Assembly: GCA_035275405.1 (NCBI GenBank) | Contig: DATEMU010000007.1 | Span: forward strand, 395,280-459,279 | Length of the DNA: 64,000 nucleotides | Source of the DNA: Phycisphaerae bacterium | GTDB taxonomy: Bacteria; Planctomycetota; Phycisphaerae; UBA1845; UTPLA1 | Direction of reading: 5' to 3' | Shown: positions 16,903-25,208 of the stretch, piece by piece | Layout of the letters: every line of letters begins with the position of its first letter | Numbering within the stretch: the first letter of the stretch is position 1 | Program-made: the position numbers and the translations under genes | The notes under the pieces: generated by a model | The model's input: only the letters and a program-made list of their open reading frames with translations | Told to the model about the DNA's origin: nothing | The model's database searches: none

Positions 16903-19534
16903 AATCCTGCCTTTCCTGTTGCCGCTGTGCTTCGCTTGTGGCGACGGCCGGATGCAGTTGCTCCAGCCGCTCCATCGTCATCGCACGCTGCCTCGTTGAG
17001 CGGTCGTTCACCAGTTCCGTGGCCGACAGCCGCGCGTCCGAGCGGCTGACCGCCGCCTTGAGCGCCGCCTTATCGTCGGTGTAGATCGTCGCCCGCTCGC
17101 GGCCGCGGGAGACGGAGACGTAGAATTGCTCGCGGGACGCCGCCGGGAGACTGGTCGCCGATTCGCCGATCAGGACGCGCTGGACCGTGCGCGACTGTGC
17201 AGCATGGCTCGTCACAACATACCCATGCTTCAGATGCCCGTAGTCCTTCGCAACCCTCCATCCGTTCGCGAGGATGATATTTCCGTTTCCGTCGAAGCCC
17301 TTCACCGTGTAGGTCGCGCCGTTGTTGAGCCTGTGCAGACCGTCGGCAGTCTTTCCGTTCCGCGTAATGCGGATCAGCTCGCCCGGTGCGATCGGCATCA
17401 GCCCGGGTTTGTAAAGCGTGTATTTTGCGGCTTCGTCCATCGGCGGCGGTTCATCGCCGATTATGACGCGCTCGCCCTTGCCATAACCCTTCGCGTTCTG
17501 GTGGAACTCCAGCACGTCGCCGGCTTCGAGATTGATCGGGTCGCCACGCTCGGCTTCGGTGTAGTGGGTGTTGTGGAGCGTCAGCACCTGCCGCTCGCGG
17601 CCGGACAGACGCTTGGTCTGCTTGAGCTTCGAGCGGATTTCATCGGTGATCCAGTCGCCCTCGCGGTGCGTCGGGCTTACGACGAGCGCTGTCTTGCCCT
17701 TCTTCAGCGTCGCGACGTAATCCTCTGCCATCATCTTGTATCGATCGGTATCCGTGACTTCGCGCACCCAACCCAGCCGGTCGAGCGCATGAAGCCCCTC
17801 TTCCGTCCGGCCCTGCGACAGCGACTTGACCGCTTCCTTGTAGGCGCCGCTCTGCCGCTGAATCTCGCGGATTTCCGCCGGCACCAAGCCGGCCTGTTCT
17901 TCGAGCAGCCGGAGTGCCGCGCCGCGCTCGACCGACCCGTGCTGCCTTCGGTCCCCGGATAGAATCACGCGGGCGTCGATTTGCTTCGCAAGTTCAAACA
18001 CATGGCCCATTGTCTTTGTACCGAGAAGTCCCGCCTCGTCGATCCACAGCACCTGCCCCCTGGCCCGCGCCTGCAACTCGCCATCGACGAGCAGCCGCGC
18101 CACGGTTTCCGCGTCGGCGAAGCCCTGATCCCTGAGCACGCCGCGGCTGGCGTCGGCCGAAGGCGCAAACGTGAAGACGTGTTTGCCGCTTTTCTCAATC
18201 GCTTCAACGGCTTCCGACATCATCGAAGTCTTGCCGGTGCCCGCGCCGCCGCGAATGAGCATGACGCGGTCGGGCGAGTTGAGGACGTGCAGCACGGCGC
18301 TTCGCTGGTCGGCGTTGAGCCATTCGCGCGTGAAGACGTGCTCGCCCTTGCCGAGCTTGCGGCAAGTGCCCCTGCCCTGACGCGCGAAGTCGATAATGCG
18401 CCGCTCTTCGGCGACCACGTCGCCGGTCGTGACGAGCTGCTCCCCGTCACGTTCGCCGCGCACCAGGTTCGCGCCGCCGAGCTTCTGCAGGACGGTCCTG
18501 GCCGAGGCCGCGCCGTACGAGCGTTTGAGCGCCGCCGTCACGAGTTTGCGTTCAGACAGCACCGAGCTGCGCTCGAAGGAATGCTCGATTGCTTTGGCGA
18601 CGGCGTCGCCCGCGGCGCGGTCATCCTCCGCGATGCTGTCCATCCCAACGCGTGCCTTGATCCCTTCAAGCGCCGCCAGTTCCTCCGGCGTGAGCCGCGA
18701 CTTCCATTCGCGGCCGAGTTCATCGAAGGTCAGATCCTTGCGCTTGCGCTCGCGAGTCTTCGCCCCAAGCTCGCCTTTGGTTTCGGCATCGGTGATGCCC
18801 CTCTCCCGCGCCTGTTCTTCGATGAGCGCCGTTCGCCGCGAGAACTTGGAAAGCGCCGCCTTCGGCACGCCGGCCAGCTCCCAGCCGTGCCGAGTCCGTT
18901 GCACGGGAAGGCCCAGTTCCTCCATGCGCCGCGCCAGCCGCGAATGAAACACCGCCTCGAAGAACGGCGCATCCCGCTTGAGGCCCGCGAACTGGCCCGC
19001 CTTCCACCGCTCTTCGATGCCGTCCCAGGTCGTGTTGAACACGAAGCAGTGCGCGTGCAGGTGCGGGTCCGGCACGCCGTCCACCGGCCGCGCCGTCGTG
19101 TGGATGAACTCTCCCCACACCATGTTGCCGGTCGTGCGGTCCTCGTTCCTGCCGGCAAGCCGCACGCGGGTTTTCATTTCCGTTTCGATGTCGTGCATGG
19201 TCGCATCGACCGACTCGCGGAACGCTTCGAGGATTCGCTCGTCTTTCGTGAGACCGTAGAGCACCGACACGCTTTTCGGCACGTGGAAGTTGAAGTCGTA
19301 CCCGACGCGCCGCCCGTAATTCTGCCGCGGCGTCAGTGCGTTGCCGGTATTCGGGTCGATGTTGTCGCAGAGCGCATCCCAGTCTTTTTGCTCGACTGCG
19401 CCGGACAGCCCAAGGCGCTTCGCCCCTTCTCCGCGCCAGTGCCCGGTAAGCTCCTGACCTTCCGAGTAATAGTCGGCGGTCGAATAGTAGCTCTTCGCGC
19501 CATCGGGCGCGGTGTTCTGATTGATGCGAAGCAT
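16892..19534 (-). CDS. MobF-type relaxase with helicase domain (TraI/TrwC-like)
   Basis: 880 residues. The N-terminal HUH domain has tyrosines at about 16-17 and 22-23 and the metal motif PHLHAHCFVFN (158-162), with an additional His at about 145. The C-terminal part is an SF1B helicase with Walker A GGAGTGKTS (about 427-435) and further motifs (LWIDEAGLLG, VTSHAAQSRTVQRVL). It should nick oriT, stay covalently attached and unwind the transferred strand. Full length suggests a functional enzyme. It is separated from the coupling ATPase gene by 6 kb of unrelated cargo. Confidence 0.92.
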   Translation of the reverse strand: MLRINQNTAPDGAKSYYSTADYYSEGQELTGHWRGEGAKRLGLSGAVEQKDWDALCDNIDPNTGNALTPRQNYGRRVGYDFNFHVPKSVSVLYGLTKDERILEAFRESVDATMHDIETEMKTRVRLAGRNEDRTTGNMVWGEFIHTTARPVDGVPDPHLHAHCFVFNTTWDGIEERWKAGQFAGLKRDAPFFEAVFHSRLARRMEELGLPVQRTRHGWELAGVPKAALSKFSRRTALIEEQARERGITDAETKGELGAKTRERKRKDLTFDELGREWKSRLTPEELAALEGIKARVGMDSIAEDDRAAGDAVAKAIEHSFERSSVLSERKLVTAALKRSYGAASARTVLQKLGGANLVRGERDGEQLVTTGDVVAEERRIIDFARQGRGTCRKLGKGEHVFTREWLNADQRSAVLHVLNSPDRVMLIRGGAGTGKTSMMSEAVEAIEKSGKHVFTFAPSADASRGVLRDQGFADAETVARLLVDGELQARARGQVLWIDEAGLLGTKTMGHVFELAKQIDARVILSGDRRQHGSVERGAALRLLEEQAGLVPAEIREIQRQSGAYKEAVKSLSQGRTEEGLHALDRLGWVREVTDTDRYKMMAEDYVATLKKGKTALVVSPTHREGDWITDEIRSKLKQTKRLSGRERQVLTLHNTHYTEAERGDPINLEAGDVLEFHQNAKGYGKGERVIIGDEPPPMDEAAKYTLYKPGLMPIAPGELIRITRNGKTADGLHRLNNGATYTVKGFDGNGNIILANGWRVAKDYGHLKHGYVVTSHAAQSRTVQRVLIGESATSLPAASREQFYVSVSRGRERATIYTDDKAALKAAVSRSDARLSATELVNDRSTRQRAMTMERLEQLHPAVATSEAQRQQERQDYER

Positions 19535-20065
19535 GCCTCAATTCTACTTCGCAATGGTTGAGAATTAGTTACTTCCTGCACGAGTCGCGCGTTTCTTTCA
19601 CGGCTTTCACGCGAGAGGTGTCAAGCCGCGGCCGCCCACGGTGAACAGCACTCGTTTCCCGTTAACAGGCAGGCGCGTCCGTCCCGCATTGATGCACGGC
19701 ATGCGCCGGTTGCAACCCCTGCCTGCGCGGGACGCATGGCTCACCGCGAGCGAGTCCAGACGCCTGTCATTCGCTTTGCACCTGTAGCGTGCATCGGGCT
19801 TCGCTTGGAACTGCCGTCGTGCCTTGTCATCAGGGCTTCGTCTTTTCCTTTTCGTGCCAGCCCCGCCGCGCGGCCTTGCTGATGGGCACTTAAAGCCGCC
19901 GCCGGGCCGGTCAAGCAGAAAATCGTTTCCCCTGAAGGGTCCCACCATTTTCCGCTGTGACCGGTGCGCTGCGCTTGGCCGAGGCCCCCGGACTGTCGCG
20001 GCTTTCTTTGCAGTGCCATCAGGCCGCGATGGGCGCGGCCGGACACTTTGAAAAGGAGACGAATC
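19535..20065. other. 530-base intergenic region, oriT candidate
   Basis: No believable gene. It lies directly upstream of the relaxase, where MobF oriT sites often are. Visible structure: arms CGTCCCGC (about 19680) and GCGGGACG (about 19728) with nested GC-rich dyads around GCACGGCATGCGCCGG, plus the leader of the gene at 20066. No nic site can be named from sequence alone. Confidence 0.4.
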
Positions 20066-20278
20066 ATGACTGACGCCAAGAACACTTCCGGACAACCGTC
20101 CAAGACCCCGACGCACGTTGCGTACCAGGTGCGCGACCGCGAAGGCGCAAAGGCCATCTGGACCCGCATCGGCGCCGCCTGGGCGCACGCCGACGGCAAG
20201 GGCTTCAACCTTCAGATCGAGGCCGTGCCGCTCGACGGACGCATCACCCTGCGTGTCGTTTCGGAAAACAAGGAATAA
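20066..20278 (+). CDS. Conserved small protein of mobile elements
   Basis: 70 residues from the ATG at 20066, with a strong AAAAGGAG ribosome site. The sequence THVAYQVRDREGAKAIWTRI followed by WAHADGKGFNLQ is, from memory, common on proteobacterial plasmids and integrative elements. That would imply the backbone was exchanged across phyla. Function unknown. A terminator follows at 20292. Confidence 0.75.
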   Translation: MTDAKNTSGQPSKTPTHVAYQVRDREGAKAIWTRIGAAWAHADGKGFNLQIEAVPLDGRITLRVVSENKE

Positions 20279-20291
20279 CCGCTGTTCAACC

Positions 20292-20321
20292 GGGGCGGGC
20301 TTCGCGGCCCGCCCCCTTTTT
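20292..20321 (+). terminator. Rho-independent terminator
   Basis: Stem GGGGCGGGC (20292-20300) with GCCCGCCCC (20307-20315), six-base loop, followed by C and five T. It closes transcription of the 70-residue gene and leaves the next gene with its own ribosome site. Confidence 0.85.
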
Positions 20322-20338
20322 CGAGAAAGGATTCTCAC

Positions 20339-20959
20339 ATGACCCATTACACCGTAGCGATACTCGTGCCGCAGTTCGTGGCCGACATTCCCGCTTTCAT
20401 CGAACGCCAGATGCACCGCTTCTGCGAGCACATCGAAGTCCCCCCGTACGTCTGCTACTCGCCGCAGGAAGCCGCGACCGAGATTGCCGACACCATCCGC
20501 CGGCTGGAACTGATCGTCAGCCGAAAGGAGCCGCACTACGACCTCGACAAGTGCCGCCAGGAAATCGAAGACCTGCGTCGCACGACGCCCGAGGAGCGCT
20601 ACCGCGAGCGGCTGAAGGTCCACGAGCGTTTCAACGCCCAGGGCGAGCCGCTATCGACGTACAACCCGGACAGCAAATGGGACTGGTACGTCATCGGCGG
20701 CCGATGGGACGGCTGGATCAACGACATCGAGACCGGCGGCGAGCGCGTCGAGGACAACACGGCCACGACGCAGCAGGCCATCGAGCGCGGCAAGATACCG
20801 CACGCCATCATCACACCCGAAGGAACGTGGCACGAGCGCGGCCGCATGGGCTGGTGGGCCATCCTGTTGACCGAAAACGAGAACTGGGACGACCAGGCCC
20901 GCGCCATCTTCGAGTGCCATTCCGACTGCCGCGTCGTCATCGTCGATGCACACATTTAG
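20339..20959 (+). CDS. Conserved hypothetical protein of mobile elements
   Basis: 206 residues. The stretch WDWYVIGGRWDGWI in the middle and GWWAILLTENENWD near the end are the distinctive parts; both look like conserved aromatic cores. No catalytic motif is evident. It is followed eleven bases later by the methylase gene, and together with 20066 and 21697 it forms a forward-strand backbone set near the partition genes. Confidence 0.7.
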   Translation: MTHYTVAILVPQFVADIPAFIERQMHRFCEHIEVPPYVCYSPQEAATEIADTIRRLELIVSRKEPHYDLDKCRQEIEDLRRTTPEERYRERLKVHERFNAQGEPLSTYNPDSKWDWYVIGGRWDGWINDIETGGERVEDNTATTQQAIERGKIPHAIITPEGTWHERGRMGWWAILLTENENWDDQARAIFECHSDCRVVIVDAHI

Positions 20960-20969
20960 GGAGGCCGAC

Positions 20970-21692
20970 ATGACGATCAACCCCTTCTACTCCCGTCGAA
21001 TTCCGGCATCCGTGCCGCGAGTCGCCCCGCCTCGCTATGCGAAACTCCCGCTCGCTCCGGTCAACCGCAGTCCGGTGCCCAGGCTCACAAGCCTGTATCA
21101 CTTCGACCGCGCCGGCGAATACGGCGACCGCGGCTATCCCGGCAACTGCGGCGGCAACTTGATTCGCGACCTGCTGCTCTACTTCCGGCCGCGAACCGTC
21201 TTCGACCCGATGAGCGGCAGCGGCACCTGCCGCGACGTGTGTCGAGAACTGGAAATCCCGTGCGATTCCAGGGACATCCACGGCGGATTCGATGCCGCCG
21301 ACCCGACACAGCTATCGGCCGAGCGCTTCGACTTCGTGTGGATTCATCCGCCGTACTGGCGGCAGAAGCTCTACGCGGCGGATTCGCGCGACCTGTCGCG
21401 CACGCCGACGCTCGATGCGTTCCTCGAACGCTACGCGGCGGTGATCGCCAACTGCGCCAACGCATTGACGCCCAACGGAAAACTCGCCGTCTTGATGGGC
21501 GACTACTGCGACCGCCAGGCCGGGTTCGTGTCCCTCGTCTATCACACGAAACGACTTGCCTTCGACGCGGGCTTGCGGCAGTGTTGCACCGACATCATCC
21601 GTTTCAGCCACGGGGCGTCGAGCAGCCGGAAGGTGTACCGATCATCCTTCATTCCCGGCCTGCACGACGTGTGCATGGTGTTTCAGAGGTAA
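20970..21692 (+). CDS. Orphan DNA methyltransferase
   Basis: 240 residues from the ATG at 20970 (ribosome site AGGGAGG). The SAM-binding motif FDPMSGSGTCRD comes first and the catalytic motif WIHPPYW follows, a DPPY variant, so this is an amino-methyltransferase acting on adenine N6 or cytosine N4. No restriction partner lies beside it. Such orphan methylases on mobile elements often protect incoming DNA from host restriction. Confidence 0.82.
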   Translation: MTINPFYSRRIPASVPRVAPPRYAKLPLAPVNRSPVPRLTSLYHFDRAGEYGDRGYPGNCGGNLIRDLLLYFRPRTVFDPMSGSGTCRDVCRELEIPCDSRDIHGGFDAADPTQLSAERFDFVWIHPPYWRQKLYAADSRDLSRTPTLDAFLERYAAVIANCANALTPNGKLAVLMGDYCDRQAGFVSLVYHTKRLAFDAGLRQCCTDIIRFSHGASSSRKVYRSSFIPGLHDVCMVFQR

Positions 21693-21696
21693 GCCT

Positions 21697-21921
21697 ATGA
21701 CCGACAACAAAGAACGGATTTCCTACTGTACGCAGGTGCGTGCCCGCGAGCTGACACCCGCCGCGAGGTTTGTCTTCAACGAAGTGCTCGCCGCAATGCA
21801 GGACGCCGAAGAACTCGGCGGCCCGGAGGGTGAGGCATATCTCGACCTGATGCAGGCCATTATCGATGAGGCTGCCATGCGACAGCAGAATTGCGCCGAA
21901 AGACTCGCCGACAAATCCTGA
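21697..21921 (+). CDS. Small hypothetical protein after methylase
   Basis: 74 residues, acidic and helical, beginning four bases after the methylase stop. No family recognised. The composition (EELGGPEGEAYLDLMQAIIDEA) suggests a compact helical bundle. Confidence 0.6.
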   Translation: MTDNKERISYCTQVRARELTPAARFVFNEVLAAMQDAEELGGPEGEAYLDLMQAIIDEAAMRQQNCAERLADKS

Positions 21922-22292
21922 TCGGACCATCCGTGCGGATCGCAACGGTCGCGCCAGGCGTGACCGCGCCTGTCACGCCGCTTGCCCTTGAAATACAAAG
22001 AGAATCCCTCCGGCTCGGAGCCTGACCGGCAGATGGGTGCGGCGAAGGCGTGACCAAGCGCCTCGCCTCCCGGCCGGTCGCGTCGGGTCCCAGCCGCCGG
22101 TGAGAACCCGACGGCGACGGCCTTATACGGCAGTCAATCCGGCCCTTCCCCATGTTCCGAAACGGAACGACCACCCGGCAATCCCTGCCTACGAACCGCC
22201 TGAAATCACGCTCGAATCGAATCCGTTTTCAAGCGCTAAAGAACGTGGTACACCGAATAAGACCGCACGAAAAAATGTTGTCAGACGTCTCC

Positions 22293-22556
22293 CCGTAGCA
22301 CTGCTACGGCAATCTTTCACCGTGAAAGCCTGCATGAAAGCATGTCAGCTTGCCATCATGCTGGCATGACAGCAGGAAGGACGGCAGGCGTGCAAGCCGC
22401 ATGGAAAGCAACCTGTCTTGATTGCTTGAATGTAAGCAGACAGGCATGTCAGGTTGCCTGATTGCAGGCAGGTAATCCTGACAGGTTGCTTGCAGGACGG
22501 CGAGCTTGCATGCCGGCAGCAAATAGTGCTTGCCAGCCTGCATGAAATCATGCTAT
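22293..22556. repeat. Palindromes and iteron-like repeats before parA
   Basis: Within the 640-base gap 21922-22565 there are two adjacent perfect palindromes (CCGTAGCA-C-TGCTACGG at 22293-22309 and CTTTCAC-C-GTGAAAG at 22314-22328). They are followed by a 220-base stretch crowded with TGTCAGCTTGCC, TGTCAGGTTGCC, TGACAGGTTGCT and GCATGAAAGCATG-like words. This layout fits a partition centromere or replication origin next to ParA and the initiator-like gene. The first part of the gap (21922-22290) shows nothing I can name. Confidence 0.6.
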
Positions 22557-22565
22557 CCGTCTTAC

Positions 22566-23228
22566 ATGATTATCGTCGTGGCGAATTCCAAAGGCGGTGT
22601 CGGGAAATCGACGCTCGCCGTTCACCTTGCCGCGTGGCTCCATGAGCAGGGCCATCGAGTGACGCTTGCCGACTGCGACACGCAGCAGTCATCTTCCGAA
22701 TGGATACGCGAGGCGATACCGGACATCAAAGCCGTCCGCCTCGACAACCCCGACATCATCTTGAATGAACTGCCGATTCTTGCCCAGGATGCCGACTACG
22801 TCGTGGCCGATGGACCGGGCAGCCAGACCGAGACGAGCCGCGCGTTGTTGCTGCGCGGCGATCTTGCGATTGTTCCCTGCAAAGCCAGCATGTTAGAGGT
22901 CCGGGCGCTTGCTAAAGCGACCGAAGTCTTGCGCCAGGCCCAGGACATTCGCGGCGGAATCCCGAAGGCCGTGATCGTCCTCAGCATGGTCGGAAAGAAC
23001 TACCGGCTGACGCAGGACATGAAGGATGCCGCCGCCGCACTGTCGCTGCCGATGGCAACGACGGCGATGACACTCCGCCAGATTTACGCCGACGCGCCGG
23101 GGCAGGGGTCCGTCGTATGGAATCTCGGCTCCCGCGCCCGCGAGGCGGCGCACGAGGCCGAAGCGCTCTTCCGCGAGATTCTGCCGGACGCCGTCGCGCC
23201 GGCAGCACGCCAGGCCGTGAAGGCATAG
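22566..23228 (+). CDS. parA: ParA-family partition ATPase
   Basis: 220 residues. The deviant Walker A motif KGGVGKST is at residues 9-16, right after the start, and VTLADCDTQQSS is the switch region, so this is the short, ParF-like type without an N-terminal HTH. ParA ATPases move plasmid copies apart on the nucleoid. The small gene at 23241 is its probable partner and the repeat cluster upstream its probable centromere. Confidence 0.9.
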   Translation: MIIVVANSKGGVGKSTLAVHLAAWLHEQGHRVTLADCDTQQSSSEWIREAIPDIKAVRLDNPDIILNELPILAQDADYVVADGPGSQTETSRALLLRGDLAIVPCKASMLEVRALAKATEVLRQAQDIRGGIPKAVIVLSMVGKNYRLTQDMKDAAAALSLPMATTAMTLRQIYADAPGQGSVVWNLGSRAREAAHEAEALFREILPDAVAPAARQAVKA

Positions 23229-23240
23229 GACGTGATCGCC

Positions 23241-23540
23241 ATGGCCGAACGACGCACGCTCACGCAAGGACTCAAGGAAACGCCGCCGCCGATCGACACG
23301 GCCAAGGAGAAGGCATTCGTCTTCGGCGAGAAGGAACAACCCAAGCCGGCCGCGCCCGTCGTTGCCGCGGCGACACTCAATCGCGTGCCGATCAGCACGC
23401 GCATCCGCGACGACTTCGCGCGGGCGCTGAAGCGCGCATCGCTGGAGCGGCAGCTTGAGGGCAGGGAGCCGAACACGCTTCAGGATATTCTCGAAGAAGC
23501 CATCGAGCCGTGGCTCAAGGCGAACGGCTACCTGTCTTGA
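23241..23540 (+). CDS. Small ParA-partner protein
   Basis: 99 residues from the ATG at 23241; the AGGA site is ten bases upstream and too close to the alternative GTG at 23232. A basic, disordered N-terminus leads into VPISTRIRDDFARALKRAS, which resembles the start of a ribbon-helix-helix fold like CopG or ParG. It probably binds the upstream repeats and stimulates ParA. The end overlaps the convergent gene at 23528 by 13 bases. Confidence 0.75.
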   Translation: MAERRTLTQGLKETPPPIDTAKEKAFVFGEKEQPKPAAPVVAAATLNRVPISTRIRDDFARALKRASLERQLEGREPNTLQDILEEAIEPWLKANGYLS

Positions 23541-24187
23541 TCGCCGTCGATCACAGGACCCACGATGACAGGCGCATCCGCAGCTTCCGTAACAGGCGAG
23601 GGCAGGGCGGCCGTATCCCCGAGTTGAAGCTCCTGTTGCCGACTCGCACCCTTCAGATGATATGTCCGCACGAATGCGAGCCGGTCCCCATTGAACATGA
23701 AGCGGATGTTGACGAAGAACACGCCGTCGGAAGGGCTGCGGTACAGGAATTCCTTTTCAAGAAGTTCCCGCACACCCCGCTGATAGGTGCGATCGCTGAT
23801 CCCGTGATCCTTGGCGACGTACTGATTCAGCTTGATTTCATCAGATCCCGGATTGGCGCGCATTTCGTGATAGACGAGTTCGAACACCTGCAAACCAGTC
23901 TTCGACAGGTCCGCCGCTTGCTTGATGCCATCGAGGAACATCTTTACGAATCGGCTGCTGTCCACTTCCTCTTCCCACCAGAAGCCCATGCCGCCGATGC
24001 CTTTGATCTCGCCGCTACTGTTATCAACGATGACCGAACCCCTGCCACCCGGCACCTGAAACCGTTTGGTCCGAGTCGTGATGCCATTGGTCGTCGGCAC
24101 ACTTGGATTCGTCCGGTAGACCGGGAATCCACGCTTGGTGCTCACCTGGTTATCCGGCAGGGCCGCAATCTGTCGCACTTCCGTCAT
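23528..24187 (-). CDS. Replication initiator-like winged-helix protein (RepL-like)
   Basis: 219 residues from the ATG at 24187 with the strong ribosome site TGGAGG. The centre (QVFELVYHEMRAN, DEIKLNQYVAKDHGISDRTY, RGVRELLEKEFLYRSPSDGVFFVN) has the winged-helix pattern of plasmid initiators of the RepL type. The C-terminal tail is proline-rich. Position beside parA and an iteron-like region supports a replication role, which would let the excised element replicate. A transcription regulator is the main alternative. Confidence 0.6.
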   Translation of the reverse strand: MTEVRQIAALPDNQVSTKRGFPVYRTNPSVPTTNGITTRTKRFQVPGGRGSVIVDNSSGEIKGIGGMGFWWEEEVDSSRFVKMFLDGIKQAADLSKTGLQVFELVYHEMRANPGSDEIKLNQYVAKDHGISDRTYQRGVRELLEKEFLYRSPSDGVFFVNIRFMFNGDRLAFVRTYHLKGASRQQELQLGDTAALPSPVTEAADAPVIVGPVIDGDQDR

Positions 24188-24203
24188 TTTCAGCCTCCAT
24201 ATT

Positions 24204-24219
24204 TGTCTGTAAACAGACA
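24204..24219. promoter_or_regulatory. Operator-like inverted repeat upstream of initiator gene
   Basis: TGTCTGT-AA-ACAGACA, seven-base arms, 17 bases upstream of the start at 24187. Probably the autoregulatory site of the initiator-like protein. Confidence 0.55.
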
Positions 24220-24223
24220 GCAC

Positions 24224-24920
24224 ACTGGCAGATTAGCGACAGAAGCGCAAGTGCTTTTTGACGGTTCACCGTCCGATCGTGACGGTCGCCCGTCAATTCG
24301 TGACGTTTCCGATTCAGGAAAATCAACGACTTGCGCCCTTGCTCTTTCTTACTACTAAATAGGGCACATGAGCCGCCGACGGCGCGCGCCCCCAAAGCGC
24401 TGGCGACGGCGGCGGCCCGCTGCAACCATGACAAGAACCGCCCCGAAACAGGACGAACCTGTGGATAACTCAGTGAATAAGAGGCCAGATCGCAACGAGA
24501 AGGCGACACCGATATGACAGGTGTTGCGCGATTGACACAGGAGCCGTGACTTCGAGCTTGCGGAAAGGCCGTTTGGGCATTCAGGAGAAGGTTCGAGCCA
24601 GCCGAACCACCTTCATTCGCAATAGGAAGCCCGTACAGACGCGAAAGACCCAATCAGCGATATCTGCGGTGACGAATACCGTTGTCGCTTTTCAATTGCG
24701 CTGATTCGCGGAGCGTGTTATCCGACAGTTGAGTATTCACGATTCGGGAACACGCATGACGCGAGCCTGCCAGAGCATGGCAAATCAACCCCGCTGCCAG
24801 GAACGGCCGTAGGCATGGCCCGCCGGCCGCGTCCCCCACAAGGTCCGCTCCTGCCGTTCCCGTCGTCCGACGACCCGCCCGCTGCCCTCGAAGAACCCCC
24901 AAAATCCAAAGGAGATCACG
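24224..24920. other. 700-base gap with a repeated 24-mer
   Basis: No convincing gene. It contains the first copy of the 24-base repeat (24612-24635). An ATG at 24815 opens a long frame, but that frame reads as low-quality proline/arginine sequence until it merges with the giant gene after 25205, so I do not accept that start. The rest holds no structure I can name. Confidence 0.5.
24612..24635 (+). repeat. 24 bp direct repeat, copy 1
   Basis: TTCATTCGCAATAGGAAGCC plus CGTA, found again exactly at 30372-30395. The two copies bracket the small gene at 24921 and the giant methylase-helicase gene, suggesting that this 5.7 kb block was inserted or can be exchanged as a unit. Confidence 0.8.
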
Positions 24921-25208
24921 ATGCAGTACAAAACGATCGTCCTCGAACTCATCCGCCAGCGACCCAGGCTTCACGCCCGGCTCCGCCGCAAACACCAGTT
25001 GCTGGCCGAGGTGAATCGCCTCGCCGGCGACCTGAAGGCTCGCCACGAGGAACTGACGACGACGCTGACGATGGGCCGGGTCGGCATCGATCCGGTGCAG
25101 GCGCCGGGCGCGGCGCTGGAGATCGGCTTGAAGGAAGTCGAGCATCGTTTACGGCTCATGTCGCAGGCGCGCAGACCGCGCGTCCGCAAACGCACGCGGC
25201 GCGGCTGA
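24921..25208 (+). CDS. Small basic protein upstream of giant helicase
   Basis: 95 residues with an excellent ribosome site (AAAGGAGATCACG) before the ATG. Basic and helical (IRQRPRLHARLRRKHQLLAE), ending RRPRVRKRTRRG; it may bind nucleic acid. Its TGA stop overlaps, as CTGA, a possible CTG start of the next frame, so the two genes look translationally coupled. Confidence 0.7.
   Translation: MQYKTIVLELIRQRPRLHARLRRKHQLLAEVNRLAGDLKARHEELTTTLTMGRVGIDPVQAPGAALEIGLKEVEHRLRLMSQARRPRVRKRTRRG

Noticed and set aside
17981..19561. Long forward open frame (526 codons) opposite the relaxase
   Set aside because: It lies opposite an unambiguous MobF relaxase and shows no domain or ribosome site; a codon-bias shadow.
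19607..20623. Reverse-strand frame of 338 codons across the relaxase leader
   Set aside because: It overlaps two forward genes with strong ribosome sites and a terminator, and its composition is not protein-like.
24815..25204. N-terminal extension of the giant gene from the ATG at 24815
   Set aside because: The extension overlaps a complete gene with a much better ribosome site and reads as proline/arginine/glycine shadow sequence.
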